DNA of 64,000 nucleotides from Brasilonema sennae CENA114. Its GTDB lineage: Bacteria; Cyanobacteriota; Cyanobacteriia; Cyanobacteriales; Nostocaceae. Shown here piece by piece: positions 36,362 to 44,998 of the stretch. Each line of letters begins with the position of its first letter. Positions within the stretch are counted from its first letter, which is position 1. Position numbers and translations under genes: made by a program. The notes beneath the pieces were generated by a model that worked only from the letters and a program-made list of their open reading frames with translations, ran no database searches and had not been told where the DNA came from. The DNA lies in NCBI RefSeq assembly GCF_006968745.1, contig NZ_CP030118.1, positions 5,453,943 through 5,517,942 of the forward strand, read 5' to 3'.

Positions 36362-39028
36362 ATGCTGGAATCATACCGCAGTCACGTTGCCGAAAGAGCA
36401 GCACTAGGAATTTCCCCCTTACCTTTAGATGCAAATCAAACATCAGAACTATGTGAATTATTAAAAAATCCGCCTGCGGGTGAAGAGGAGACATTAGTGG
36501 AGTTGTTGCGCGAACGCATTCCACCTGGAGTCGATCCAGCCGCATATGTCAAAGCTGGTTTCCTCACCGCTATTGCTAAAGAAGAAATCACTAGCCCCCT
36601 GATTTCACCTATTGAAGCTGTGCAATTGCTGGGGACAATGATAGGTGGCTACAACGTGCAATCATTAATTGAACTCTTGCAGAGTCCTAGTATATCCTTA
36701 TCATCATCTTCCGACACTCCTTTGGTGATGGGTGGGCAAGGAAAAGAACCTATAGCAGCATACGCCGCCACCGCCTTAAGCAAAACCCTACTGGTGTATG
36801 ACGCCTTCCACGATATTTTGGAATTATCCAAAACCAATCCTTTCGCCAAACGAGTGATAGACTCTTGGGCAGAAGCCGAGTGGTTTACCATTCGTCCAGT
36901 TCTCCCAGAATTCATCAACGTTGTCGTTTTCAAAGTTCCGGGTGAGACAAACACCGACGACTTATCCCCTGCGCCCCAAGCCATGACTCGCCCAGATATT
37001 CCCTTACACGCTTTGGCAATGCTGGAAAGTAAAATGCCTGGGGCGTTGGAAACCATTGCTGAGTTAAAGAAAAAAGGGTATCCTGTCGCCTACGTGGGAG
37101 ATGTGGTTGGTACAGGTTCCTCCCGTAAGTCAGCAATTAACTCTGTACTATGGCACATTGGGGATGATATTCCTTTTGTACCCAATAAACGAGCAGGCGG
37201 ATATATTTTAGGCTCAAGTATCGCCCCCATCTTTTTCAACACTGCTGAAGACGCTGGTGCTTTCCCCATCCAGTGCGATGTTAGCAACATGGAAACCGGG
37301 ATGGTAATAACCATCTATCCCTACAAAGGAAACATCACTAATGAAGCAGGCGAAGTCATTTCCACCTTCACCATCAAACCTGACACCATTCTTGATGAAG
37401 TTCGCGCCGGTGGACGGATTCCCTTACTGATTGGACGCACTCTCACCGACAAAACAAGACTTGCACTTGGTTTAGAACCCAGCACAGTGTTTACCCGTCC
37501 CCAGCAACCTGCTGACACAGGTAAAGGCTACACCTTAGCACAGAAAATGGTGGGCAAAGCCTGTGGTTTATCGGGTGTTCGTCCCGGTACCTACTGTGAA
37601 CCCATGATGACAACTGTTGGTTCTCAGGATACCACAGGACCAATGACTCGCGACGAGTTAAAAGAACTCGCTTGTTTGGGTTTCTCTGCTGAGTTGGTGA
37701 TGCAAAGTTTTTGCCATACAGCAGCATATCCCAAACCCGTTGACATCAAAACTCATCAAGAACTACCTGACTTCTTCTTCTCTCGTGGCGGAGTCGCATT
37801 GCGCCCCGGCGATGGAATCATCCACTCCTGGTTAAACCGGATGCTACTTCCCGACACTGTGGGAACTGGTGGCGACTCCCACACCCGTTTTCCCTTGGGA
37901 ATTTCTTTTCCGGCTGGTTCTGGGTTAGTGGCGTTTGCTGGGGCGTTGGGTGTAATGCCTTTGGATATGCCAGAATCTGTTTTAGTAAGATTTAAAGGTG
38001 AATTACAACCTGGCGTCACTTTGCGGGATGTTGTGAATGCTATTCCCTACGTCGCAATTCAAAAAGGTTTACTGACGGTAGAGAAGAAGAACAAGAAAAA
38101 TGTCTTTGGTGGGCGAATTTTAGAAATAGAAGGTTTGCCAGATTTAAAAGTTGAGCAAGCTTTTGAACTCACCGACGCTAGCGCCGAACGTTCTTGTGCA
38201 GGTTGTACTATCAAGCTCAGTATTGAGACAGTTTCTGAATATCTGCGTTCTAACATAACGTTGTTGAGAAATATGGTAGCACGGGGCTATCACGATGAGC
38301 GCACTATCATGCGTCGCGTTGCCAAAATGGAAGAGTGGTTAGCAAATCCAGTGCTATTGGAAGCGGATGCAGATGCAGAATACGCAGAAGTTCTTGAAAT
38401 TGATTTAAACGAAATCAAAGAACCTATTGTCGCTGCTCCTAATGACCCCGATAATGTCAAATTATTATCGGAAGTTGCCAATGATCCAGTGCAAGAAGTT
38501 TTTGTTGGTTCTTGCATGACAAATATCGGTCATTATCGCGCGACTGGTAAAGTGTTAGAAGGTGCAGGTTCTGTCAAGACTCGGTTGTGGATTTGTCCGC
38601 CAACTCGCATGGATGAACACCAACTTAAAGAAGAAGGTGTGTATGACGTTTTTGATGCTGCAGGTGCGCGGACAGAAATGCCGGGATGCAGTTTATGCAT
38701 GGGAAATCAGGCGCGAGTTGCTGATGGTGTGACGGTGTTTTCTACCTCTACTCGCAACTTCAACAACCGCATGGGCAAAGACGCGCAAGTTTATCTCGGT
38801 TCAGCAGAGTTAGCAGCTGTTTGTGCGCTGTTAGGACGCCTTCCCACAGTGCAGGAATATCTTGATATTGTGGCGAATAAGATTCATCCTTTTGCTGATA
38901 ATTTGTATCGCTATTTGAACTTTGATCAAATTGCTGATTTTGAGGATGAAGGTAGGGTGATTCCGTTGGAGGAAATGCCGAAGATTGAGGATATTTTGGG
39001 TATGCCGACGGGGGCTGGTAGCAAGTAG
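36362..39028 (+). CDS. acnB: Aconitate hydratase B / 2-methylisocitrate dehydratase
   Basis: 888 residues from ATG 36362 (MLESYRSHVAER), with GGAGAG just upstream; TTG at 36350 is in frame but adds only ESR. AcnB layout: N-terminal HEAT-like domain, swivel domain (about 165-380; VAYVGDVVGTGSSRKSAINS), then the catalytic domains. Fe-S ligands and active-site blocks are visible: GGDSHTRFPLG, RSCAGCTIKLS, MPGCSLCMGNQARV. Interconverts citrate and isocitrate in the (branched) TCA cycle feeding 2-oxoglutarate to nitrogen assimilation. A strong terminator follows at 39075. Confidence 0.96.
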   Translation: MLESYRSHVAERAALGISPLPLDANQTSELCELLKNPPAGEEETLVELLRERIPPGVDPAAYVKAGFLTAIAKEEITSPLISPIEAVQLLGTMIGGYNVQSLIELLQSPSISLSSSSDTPLVMGGQGKEPIAAYAATALSKTLLVYDAFHDILELSKTNPFAKRVIDSWAEAEWFTIRPVLPEFINVVVFKVPGETNTDDLSPAPQAMTRPDIPLHALAMLESKMPGALETIAELKKKGYPVAYVGDVVGTGSSRKSAINSVLWHIGDDIPFVPNKRAGGYILGSSIAPIFFNTAEDAGAFPIQCDVSNMETGMVITIYPYKGNITNEAGEVISTFTIKPDTILDEVRAGGRIPLLIGRTLTDKTRLALGLEPSTVFTRPQQPADTGKGYTLAQKMVGKACGLSGVRPGTYCEPMMTTVGSQDTTGPMTRDELKELACLGFSAELVMQSFCHTAAYPKPVDIKTHQELPDFFFSRGGVALRPGDGIIHSWLNRMLLPDTVGTGGDSHTRFPLGISFPAGSGLVAFAGALGVMPLDMPESVLVRFKGELQPGVTLRDVVNAIPYVAIQKGLLTVEKKNKKNVFGGRILEIEGLPDLKVEQAFELTDASAERSCAGCTIKLSIETVSEYLRSNITLLRNMVARGYHDERTIMRRVAKMEEWLANPVLLEADADAEYAEVLEIDLNEIKEPIVAAPNDPDNVKLLSEVANDPVQEVFVGSCMTNIGHYRATGKVLEGAGSVKTRLWICPPTRMDEHQLKEEGVYDVFDAAGARTEMPGCSLCMGNQARVADGVTVFSTSTRNFNNRMGKDAQVYLGSAELAAVCALLGRLPTVQEYLDIVANKIHPFADNLYRYLNFDQIADFEDEGRVIPLEEMPKIEDILGMPTGAGSK

Positions 39029-39074
39029 AAAATGATCTATAAGCCTGTAGGCTAAAGCCTAGAGTGATATGAGC

Positions 39075-39098
39075 AAAGCCCGCCTGTGCGGGCTTTTT
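39075..39098 (+). terminator. Rho-independent terminator of acnB
   Basis: AAAGCCCGC-CTGT-GCGGGCTTT stem-loop followed by further T residues, 47 bp after the acnB stop. A 9-bp perfect stem with GC core. Confidence 0.85.
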
Positions 39099-39249
39099 GC
39101 AAAACATAGTAGTATTTTTTCTTTTTGTCATGGACTTTAGTTTTTATGAGAATCTACTCCTTTTAGTGGAGTGAAGAATACCTATTTTTTAACAGCAGAG
39201 GCGCAGAGGACACACAGAGATGAGTAAAGCGTTAAGCGTTAAGCGTCTC

Positions 39250-39862
39250 TACCAGTTATTTACCCTTCGGGTGTGCGCAGAGCGCACGCCTTACGGCGAA
39301 CGCCCTTCAGGAACGCCCGTCGCCTGACGCCACATTCTACCCTGCCCGGAGGCGTTCCGCCTACAACGGGGCGGCAGCTTTTCGGGGGAAGCTTCCCCCG
39401 AAAACGTGCCTTGGGAACCCGACAGCCAGTCGCCACGACGGTCAAAGCTCGTCGCTTGGGTTGCTTCCCCCGACAGACTTTGGGGGAACCCCAACGCCCT
39501 TCGGGTTCGCCAGTCGCCTAGGTCGGGAGACCCTCCTGCAGCGCTGGTCTCACCAGGTCCCTCTGTCGGGAAACCCTCATCAAGGACTGGCTCCCTCCGG
39601 GAACGCCCGTCGCCTACGGCGGGAAACCCTCTGGGTTTGCGTAGCGCCCCCTATGCCTGCGGCACGGCTACGCCTATCGGGGCTAGTTGCCACAACGCGC
39701 TTAACCCGCGCAAGGCACAACTCTTGGCAGCGCTGGATTCACCGCAAGGCGCTGCTCTGGGCACAGAAGTGGCACATGAGGGAAACCCTACCAAGAGCGC
39801 TGGACTCACCAGATGCCTAGGTCGGGAAACCCTCATCAAGCACTGGTCTCACCAAATCAAAC
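39250..39862. repeat. Large cluster of GC-rich repeats, including tandem CGGGAAACCCT units
   Basis: The first half consists of palindromes (CGCACGCCTTACGGCG, TTTTCGGGGGAAGCTTCC). From about 39516 a diverged unit of the form TCGGGAAACCCT-x-CA..GC(G)CTGG.CTCACCA recurs about five times, spaced irregularly (39521, 39567, 39620, 39779, 39822). Frames up to 158 codons cross it but are compositional artefacts. The cluster abuts the stop of the FkbM gene at 39857. Confidence 0.75.
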
Positions 39863-40609
39863 CGGATTCGTATAACTCTTGAAGAAAAAGCCATCCATAT
39901 CAAGAAGCTGTCCGGTATTTACATCGCTAAAGACTGGGAGTATATGATAAAGTTCAAATTTGTTTTCTTTCATAAACGCAATGGAATCATTATATAGTCT
40001 TTGATTTTTATACAAAGCTTTCAATGACAGTTCCATTTGAACCCCAACAACTTTTTGGAGAGATTCATTGGCTCCTTGTAGAATCTGCTCTTCAAAACCT
40101 TGACAGTCTAATTTTAAAAAAACTTTGGAATTATCTAACTTATTTTCGTTCCAAAAGGTATCTAAGGTCTTTAATTGAATTTGGATTTTCTCTTTAACTT
40201 CAAAAGCAGGTGCGACACTTTTGGCATATTCTGTGGGTTCTAAAATAGAACTTAAATCGGAGAAATTGGTTAAGTTTATTTGAGTGGTTCCATTTTCCGC
40301 TCCCAAAGCAAAATTAAAACCTGACCACTTTGAGTCTTTCGCTTTCGCTTTTTGAAGAGAGTTAAAAACTTCTGGTACTGGTTCTATGGATAAAATACGC
40401 CCATCAAAACCCTCGCTTCTAATTTCTGTCGCATATTGACCGAGATTAGCCCCTACATCTATAACTGTGTCTACATTATGGTTCTTTAATAACGTGATTA
40501 AAAAATTATATTTGCGAGGCGGAAATCTCACGACATCAAACCCTGTCTTGTGAATCAAAGGGCGGAGATTCTTCATCGAAAATTGCCGGATTTGATCAAC
40601 AAAAATCAT
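39857..40609 (-). CDS. FkbM-family SAM-dependent methyltransferase
   Basis: 250 residues. The SAM-binding motif is DVGANLGQYATEI (about 52-64), followed by GRILSIEPVPEVFNSL, FLKLDCQGFEEQIL (FkbM signature D-x-E-G-like) and VQMELSLKALY. FkbM enzymes O-methylate sugars or polyketides; in cyanobacteria they are common near glycan genes. No partner genes here. The C-terminus runs to the edge of the repeat cluster and may have lost a few residues. Confidence 0.82.
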   Translation of the reverse strand: MIFVDQIRQFSMKNLRPLIHKTGFDVVRFPPRKYNFLITLLKNHNVDTVIDVGANLGQYATEIRSEGFDGRILSIEPVPEVFNSLQKAKAKDSKWSGFNFALGAENGTTQINLTNFSDLSSILEPTEYAKSVAPAFEVKEKIQIQLKTLDTFWNENKLDNSKVFLKLDCQGFEEQILQGANESLQKVVGVQMELSLKALYKNQRLYNDSIAFMKENKFELYHILPVFSDVNTGQLLDMDGFFFKSYTNPV

Positions 40610-40749
40610 TTTTTAAAAAATTAAGTGATGATAAAGTACGATGGCGATACGCCTCTGGCGTCTGCCCTTTGGGCAATCGCTCTACCTTTATCTTATCAAT
40701 TTTCTCGCAAGGTAATAAAAAGGCAGACGAACAACACAACACGCAACAG

Positions 40750-41040
40750 CTAAGATTCGGGTGGAATGAAGCTGGCATTTTTTGTGGAACTATCCCAAAC
40801 TATCCAGGCAAATTGATTATCTAAGTCACTTTCATTCTTGGCGACTTTGAAATAAATCTTTTCACCATTTCTGGCTTCAACGGCGAAGTCAGCTTTGTCA
40901 GCATATATTACCTTAAAACCATTGTCTCGTAGACAATACATTGCCCAAGCTTTCAACGACTGCTTGTGTGGCTCATGCGGAATTGGAGGTTTTGTAATCA
41001 CCTCTTCAATAACTTGATATGTCTGTTGTAAATTAGCCAT
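40750..41040 (-). CDS. Conserved hypothetical protein, 96 aa
   Basis: Starts MANLQQTYQVIEEVITKPPI; a compact alpha/beta protein (LKAWAMYCLRDNGFKVIYAD, YFKVAKNESDLDN). The pattern of short strands with KADFAVEARNGEKIYFKV recalls a small restriction-endonuclease-like or Uma2-like strand pair, but no catalytic triad is evident. Soluble. Function unknown. Confidence 0.55.
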   Translation of the reverse strand: MANLQQTYQVIEEVITKPPIPHEPHKQSLKAWAMYCLRDNGFKVIYADKADFAVEARNGEKIYFKVAKNESDLDNQFAWIVWDSSTKNASFIPPES

Positions 41041-41129
41041 TAGTCATTGAGTCATTTTGTCAAGATTTTTTTATCGTCGATTAAAGAGTTCGGTGACTTT
41101 TACGTCTATACGCAGTTTAGGTGAACTAT

Positions 41130-41153
41130 TGGGGTTCAAATCCCCATCTCCAA
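41130..41153 (+). other. tRNA 3'-end-like remnant (T-arm plus acceptor strand)
   Basis: TGGGG-TTCAAAT-CCCCA (41130-41146) is a perfect T-stem/loop, followed by TCTCCAA as the acceptor 3' strand. No matching 5' half (TTGGAGA) exists in the preceding 100 bp, so this is not a whole tRNA. Such fragments are left by integration or rearrangement at tRNA genes. Confidence 0.4.
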
Positions 41154-41213
41154 CTGAAAATGTCTTGATTTTGAATGAGCGAATTTTGAATTGTTATTTT
41201 CTTGTGTTGTCAG

Positions 41214-41675
41214 CTATTGTGGATCACAGCGAATCTCTATCATAAAGCCATCGGGGTCATAAAAGTACACACCTCTACCAGTAGGACGTGTAACTGGTCC
41301 GTGGGCAATTTGTATTTGATTTTGTCTTAAAACTTCTACTGCTTGCTCAAACAATTCAGGAGCAATGTCAAACGCCAAGTGGTATGCTCTGGTAAAAGCA
41401 CGTTCTGGATTTGGATCTGGCGGTGGTAAGTCTGGTTCCCAAAATAAATCGAGAATAGTACCATCTGGAGTGACAAAATTAGCGACTTTTCCTTGTGCGA
41501 CTAAGTCTACCAGAGTTGCAGGAACTTCATCACCAGTCAGTTCGTGCAAACCAAGAATATGATTGTAGAAGTGTCGAGAGCCTTGCATATCATGGACGTT
41601 AAGGGCTATGTGATGTACTCGTCGCAAGTCACCGGAAGTCAGGACACTTTTGAGGGATTGAGGACTTTGTAGCAT
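41214..41675 (-). CDS. VOC-family (glyoxalase/dioxygenase-like) protein
   Basis: 153 residues from ATG 41675 (MLQSPQSLKSVL); the TTG at 41687 is in frame. Two beta-alpha-beta-beta-beta units: VHHIALNVHDMQGSRHFYNH with metal-binding His, EPDLPPP loop, AYHLAFDI with the second His, and YFYDPDGFMIEIRCDP with Glu. The metal-site residues H, H and E are in place. The substrate is unknown. Soluble. Confidence 0.8.
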   Translation of the reverse strand: MLQSPQSLKSVLTSGDLRRVHHIALNVHDMQGSRHFYNHILGLHELTGDEVPATLVDLVAQGKVANFVTPDGTILDLFWEPDLPPPDPNPERAFTRAYHLAFDIAPELFEQAVEVLRQNQIQIAHGPVTRPTGRGVYFYDPDGFMIEIRCDPQ

Positions 41676-41716
41676 GGCGGTACTCAATTGACTGATTAAG
41701 GCAGAAGGTACACTTA

Positions 41717-41914
41717 ATGACTTTTCCCTCTACCAAACGCTTCACTATTGATGAGTATCATCATCTCATAAAACTGCGATTCTTTCATGCAGATGACGAC
41801 ATTGAATTAATTCACGCAGAAATCATCGAAATGGCAAACAAAACAGTTACATTGCCCTTTTTCCCTGATTTATCGCTCTATTCTCTAGTGTTTTTCCTAA
41901 TTTTTATCAAGTAG
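41717..41914 (+). pseudogene. Uma2-family (DUF820) endonuclease remnant with internal deletion
   Basis: MTFPSTKRFTIDEYHHLIKL...DDDIELIHAEIIEMANK is the N-terminal Uma2 block (normally ..RVELIRGEII.M..). It then joins TVTLPFFPDLSL, which resembles the C-terminal strand of the same family, and ends in non-homologous residues. About 110 central residues with the catalytic D/ExK are lost. Confidence 0.65.
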
Positions 41915-42234
41915 AGCAAGGATTATCAGTAATACTTGATTGTCAGGTATTTTAGTAAAAAATAAAACATACATAACACAAAATAAATATTTACAAAAGC
42001 TGAGATGAAAGCTCAGAAATAAGTCATAAATTATATCATACAAAATCGAGTGTATACGGTAATTTTGTATAGTCCTCCACAAAAGCAAACTATAGCTTTA
42101 GAGAGACTATACCATTTAGTATGTCTGTCTTTGGAGCAATTCAATTATTATTTGTAATCGTTAAATTTTCTAGTGAAGACAACATACAACTGAGCGCTAA
42201 CCTTTTTAATTTCTTAATTAAGGAAACGATTGAC

Positions 42235-44031
42235 ATGGTTGAGAGCAGGCAGGCTTCGGAACGGACGAATGTAAATACTGCAAACAGCATAACTACAAGT
42301 CAACCTTATGCTGGTACAGTAGGCACAAACGTAGGGGTTGGGGTATCCAGAACAGATGATGCGAACCGCGTGAGCATCGGTCAACCCAGTGTGGGTTCAT
42401 CAGGGACAAACATAGGTGCAGGGTTATCTACAGACGCCTATACGAATTCAGGGACAAACATAGGTGCAGGGTTATCTACAGACGCCTATACGAATTCAAT
42501 TAGCAGTAATGGTCAATCCGGTGCTCAAGCAGCAAACGGAGGCAAAAATCCTATGCTAACTAGAGCACTGATAGGCGGACTCATTGGTGGTACATTGGGC
42601 TCAGTAGCAGCGGCTTTTGCGGGTAAAAGAATAGCTCAGGGCGTTAGCGTTGCTGCAAAAGGTTTAGGAGAAGCTGCAAAGACTATCGGTGGGGGTCTTA
42701 GCCAAACAGGAAAAGGTGTCGGGGAAGCGGTAAAGAGTCTCGCTGATGGTGCGACACAAGCTGTTGTCGGTGGCGCAGTGGATACGGCTAAGGGTGTTGC
42801 TGAGGGAACTAAGCAAGTTGTAGAGGGTACATTGGACGCAGTACAGAATACAGCACAGGGAGTTAACCAAGCTGTACAAGCTGGAGCGGAGATAGTCCAG
42901 GATACAGCAAATAGTGTTGCCGAGGGTACTAGGCAAACCGTAACAGGTGCATTGGACGTAGTACAAAATACGGCACAGGATGTTAACCAAGCTGTACAAG
43001 GTGCTGCAGACACTGCAAAGGATACTGCAAATCGTGCTGCACAAGGAACTAGGCAAGCCGCACAAGGTGCTGCAGACACTGCAAAGGATACTGCAAATCG
43101 TGCTGCACAAGGAACTAGGCAAGCCGCACAAGGTGCTGCAGACACTGCAAAGGATACTGCAAATCGTGCTGCACAAGGAACTAGGCAAGCCGCACAAGGT
43201 GCTGCAGACACTGCAAAGGATACTGCAAATCGTGCTGCACAAGGAACTAGGCAAGCCGCACAAGGTGCTGCAGACACTGCAAAGGATACTGCAAATCGTG
43301 CTGCACAAGGAACTAGGCAAGCCGCACAAGGTGCTGCAGACACTGCAAAGGATACTGCAAATCGTGCTGCACAAGGAACTAGGCAAGCCGCACAAGGTGC
43401 TGCAGACACTGCAAAGGATACTGCAAATCGTGCTGCACAAGGAACTAGGCAAGCCGCACAAGGTGCTGCAGACACTGCAAAGGATACTGCAAATCGTGCT
43501 GCACAAGGAACTAGGCAAGCCGCACAAGGTGCTGCAGACACTGCAAAGGATACTGCAAATCGTGCTGCACAAGGAACTAGGCAAGCCGCACAAGGTGCTG
43601 CAGACACTGCAAAGGATACTGCAAATCGTGCTGCACAAGGAACTAGGCAAGCCGCACAAGGTGCTGCAGACACTGCAAAGGATACTGCAAATCGTGCTGC
43701 ACAAGGAACTAGGCAAGCCGCACAAGGTGCTGCAGACACTGTTAAGGATACGGCACAGGGTGTGAACCAAGCTGTACAAAGTGGCGCACAAAATATTAAG
43801 CCTTCTGAAAATCAGAGCAATCAATATCAAGAGCGGACGGTTGCAGGCAACCAGCCAATCAATAAAGGTGAAGTTGAAATGGATCGTACACCAGTGGTCT
43901 ATATTTCAAGGCCAGAGAACAAAGAGCTACTTGTTGATCCAGTTGTGCCTGTAGATGCTGAAACCTCATTGGGTTCTGGTAAAGGGGACTCGCTTGAGGA
44001 AGAAATAGCTCGGATTGACGATTACAAATAG
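42235..44031 (+). CDS. LEA-like repeat protein with glycine-zipper segment (cluster gene 1)
   Basis: 598 residues from ATG 42235 (MVESRQASERTN), chosen because AAGGAAACGATT precedes it exactly as in the two paralogues; an upstream in-frame ATG at 42121 lacks this. Residues about 1-105 are Ser/Gly/Asn-rich with a 16-residue direct repeat. A glycine zipper (LIGGLIGGTLGSVAAAFAG, about 113-131) follows, then amphipathic repeats 140-250, eleven apparently identical 22-residue repeats (about 255-495; AADTAKDTANR plus AAQGTRQAAQG) and an acidic tail. The 11-mers fit the group 3 LEA pattern (small hydrophobic at 1, 2, 5, 9; charged or amide between). Group 3 LEA proteins fold into helices on drying and protect membranes or proteins. 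Role here is inference. No signal peptide; the zipper could insert in or bind membranes. Confidence 0.75.
   Translation: MVESRQASERTNVNTANSITTSQPYAGTVGTNVGVGVSRTDDANRVSIGQPSVGSSGTNIGAGLSTDAYTNSGTNIGAGLSTDAYTNSISSNGQSGAQAANGGKNPMLTRALIGGLIGGTLGSVAAAFAGKRIAQGVSVAAKGLGEAAKTIGGGLSQTGKGVGEAVKSLADGATQAVVGGAVDTAKGVAEGTKQVVEGTLDAVQNTAQGVNQAVQAGAEIVQDTANSVAEGTRQTVTGALDVVQNTAQDVNQAVQGAADTAKDTANRAAQGTRQAAQGAADTAKDTANRAAQGTRQAAQGAADTAKDTANRAAQGTRQAAQGAADTAKDTANRAAQGTRQAAQGAADTAKDTANRAAQGTRQAAQGAADTAKDTANRAAQGTRQAAQGAADTAKDTANRAAQGTRQAAQGAADTAKDTANRAAQGTRQAAQGAADTAKDTANRAAQGTRQAAQGAADTAKDTANRAAQGTRQAAQGAADTAKDTANRAAQGTRQAAQGAADTVKDTAQGVNQAVQSGAQNIKPSENQSNQYQERTVAGNQPINKGEVEMDRTPVVYISRPENKELLVDPVVPVDAETSLGSGKGDSLEEEIARIDDYK
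42403..42498 (+). repeat. 48-bp direct tandem repeat (2 copies)
   Basis: Two apparently identical 48-bp units (42403-42450, 42451-42498) encode GTNIGAGLSTDAYTNS twice in the N-terminal region of cluster gene 1. Identity at DNA level indicates a recent duplication. Confidence 0.9.
42997..43741 (+). repeat. 66-bp tandem repeat, 11 full copies plus a partial one
   Basis: Unit begins CAAGGTGCTGCAGACACTG and is 66 bp (22 codons). Spacing of the GATACTGCAAATCGT block is 66 bp from 43021 to 43681, eleven times, and the copies appear identical by eye; a twelfth copy diverges after 19 bases. Because 66 is divisible by three, copy number can change without breaking the frame. Long antisense and +2 frames over the array are by-products of the repeat. 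Confidence 0.95.
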
Positions 44032-44041
44032 CCATTTAACA

Positions 44042-44139
44042 TTGCGAGGGTCATCAATCAAACCTAGACGTAACAATGATGCCCCTTTTTAAATAAAGGT
44101 AGTCCTATTGGACTACCTGTCAACATAGGAACCTCGCAA
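44042..44139 (+). terminator. Two-level hairpin after cluster gene 1
   Basis: TTGCGAGG (44042-44049) pairs with CCTCGCAA (44132-44139), enclosing a perfect inner hairpin GGTAGTCC-TATT-GGACTACC (44098-44117). A T6 run follows at 44154-44159. Acts as a terminator or processing/stability element between cluster genes 1 and 2. Confidence 0.6.
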
Positions 44140-44161
44140 GTTATAAGAGATAGTTTTTTCG

Positions 44162-44209
44162 GCTTAGACCTTGTCAAATCAAAGACAAAGGTCTAAGCGT
44201 AGATTTTTT
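44162..44209 (+). terminator. Terminator-like hairpin between cluster genes 1 and 2
   Basis: GCTTAGACC-TTGTC / GACAA-AGGTCTAAGC with one bulge (44162-44198), followed five bases later by TTTTTT. Together with the structure at 44042 it suggests that genes 1 and 2 are largely separate transcripts. Confidence 0.65.
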
Positions 44210-44263
44210 GTCGTCTAAGCAGAAGAGAAATTAACCAGTTTTGGTACAAAGGAAACGATTTTT

Positions 44264-44869
44264 ATGAATGGGAACCAGGAGCTTTTGGATCAGCTGAACG
44301 GCAATACTGATGTAGCTACAGAGCAACCTGAGGCTTATGAAGTAGCTCAAGATACGAGTAATGGGTTATCTAAAATAGCGATTGGAGCACTGATTGGTGC
44401 TGCCTTGGGCGCAATAGCCGGAGCTTTAACTATTAAAGGTACAGCCGAAAAGGTTAACCAAACTGTAAAAAATGTAGGCGATAAGGTCAAGGATGCAGCC
44501 CAAAATTTGAACCAAACAGTACAAAGTGTAGGGGGCGCAGTAAATACAATAGCTGACGGTGTTAACGACACTGTAAAAGATGTAGGAGAGAGCGTTAAGG
44601 GTTCAGCTTTGGGCGTTAACGACACTGTAAACACAACAGTGGGTACTGTTAAGACGACAGCGATAGGTGTTAACGACACCGTAAACAATACAATGGACAT
44701 CATTAAGGGTGCCGCTGAAGGAGTTACCCACTCTGTGACAAATACAATGGACGTAGCCAAGAGTTCGGTTGAAGATGCCAAGCCTTCAGGTACTGAAAGC
44801 GTCAACGTAGCCAACGTACCTAATAACCAGACAACCTATATTTTAGTCCCAGTGGAAAACCAGAAGTAG
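44264..44869 (+). CDS. LEA-like glycine-zipper protein (cluster gene 2)
   Basis: 201 residues; ATG preceded by AAAGGAAACGATTTTT. Short acidic N-terminus, then a glycine zipper (IGALIGAALGAIAGAL, about 40-55) and KGTAEKVNQTVKNVGDKVKD, after which come imperfect 11/14-residue amphipathic repeats rich in V-N-D-T-V (GVNDTVKDVGESVKG, GVNDTVNTTVGTVKT). C-terminus YILVPVENQK. Same architecture as its neighbours but only one third the length and without an exact array. Most likely a structural, stress-protective or membrane-associated helical protein, by analogy with YtxH/LEA-type proteins (inference). Confidence 0.72.
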   Translation: MNGNQELLDQLNGNTDVATEQPEAYEVAQDTSNGLSKIAIGALIGAALGAIAGALTIKGTAEKVNQTVKNVGDKVKDAAQNLNQTVQSVGGAVNTIADGVNDTVKDVGESVKGSALGVNDTVNTTVGTVKTTAIGVNDTVNNTMDIIKGAAEGVTHSVTNTMDVAKSSVEDAKPSGTESVNVANVPNNQTTYILVPVENQK

Positions 44870-44870
44870 A

Positions 44871-44905
44871 CAGTAGGGTGGGCAATACCCACCCTACTGA
44901 TTTTA
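44871..44905 (+). terminator. Rho-independent terminator of cluster gene 2
   Basis: CAGTAGGGTGGG (44871-44882) pairs perfectly with CCCACCCTACTG (44888-44899) across a CAATA loop, followed by ATTTT. It starts two bases after the stop codon. Confidence 0.8.
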
Positions 44906-44998
44906 AGTTTTACCAAAAATTGTTTGGTTGGTCATAGATAACGAGCTGCTTCAGCTAGTGGTTATGCCTGTTTGGTGTCATTTAAGGAGACGGTTAGT

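Noticed and set aside
39516..39862. Possible CRISPR or minisatellite with spacers
   Set aside because: Units are diverged and irregularly spaced; no constant repeat-spacer lengths and no cas genes.
39260..39882. Frames of 61-158 codons across the repeat cluster
   Set aside because: Same reason: high G+C and repeats remove stops in all frames.
40596..40778. 60-codon minus-strand frame between FkbM and the 96-residue gene
   Set aside because: Overlaps the start of the FkbM gene and a repeat; random-like composition.
41117..41153. Complete tRNA gene
   Set aside because: Only the T-arm and 3' acceptor strand fit; no 5' acceptor, D-arm or anticodon arm could be built.
42997..43741. Possible CRISPR array
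   Set aside because: Units are contiguous and appear identical, without unique spacers, and lie in a coding frame.
42636..43830. Long antisense frames (367 and 388 codons) and a +2 frame (261 codons) over the 66-bp array
   Set aside because: They exist only because a 66-bp repeat without stops is repeated eleven times; no start context and low-complexity Cys/Ser or His/Lys sequence.
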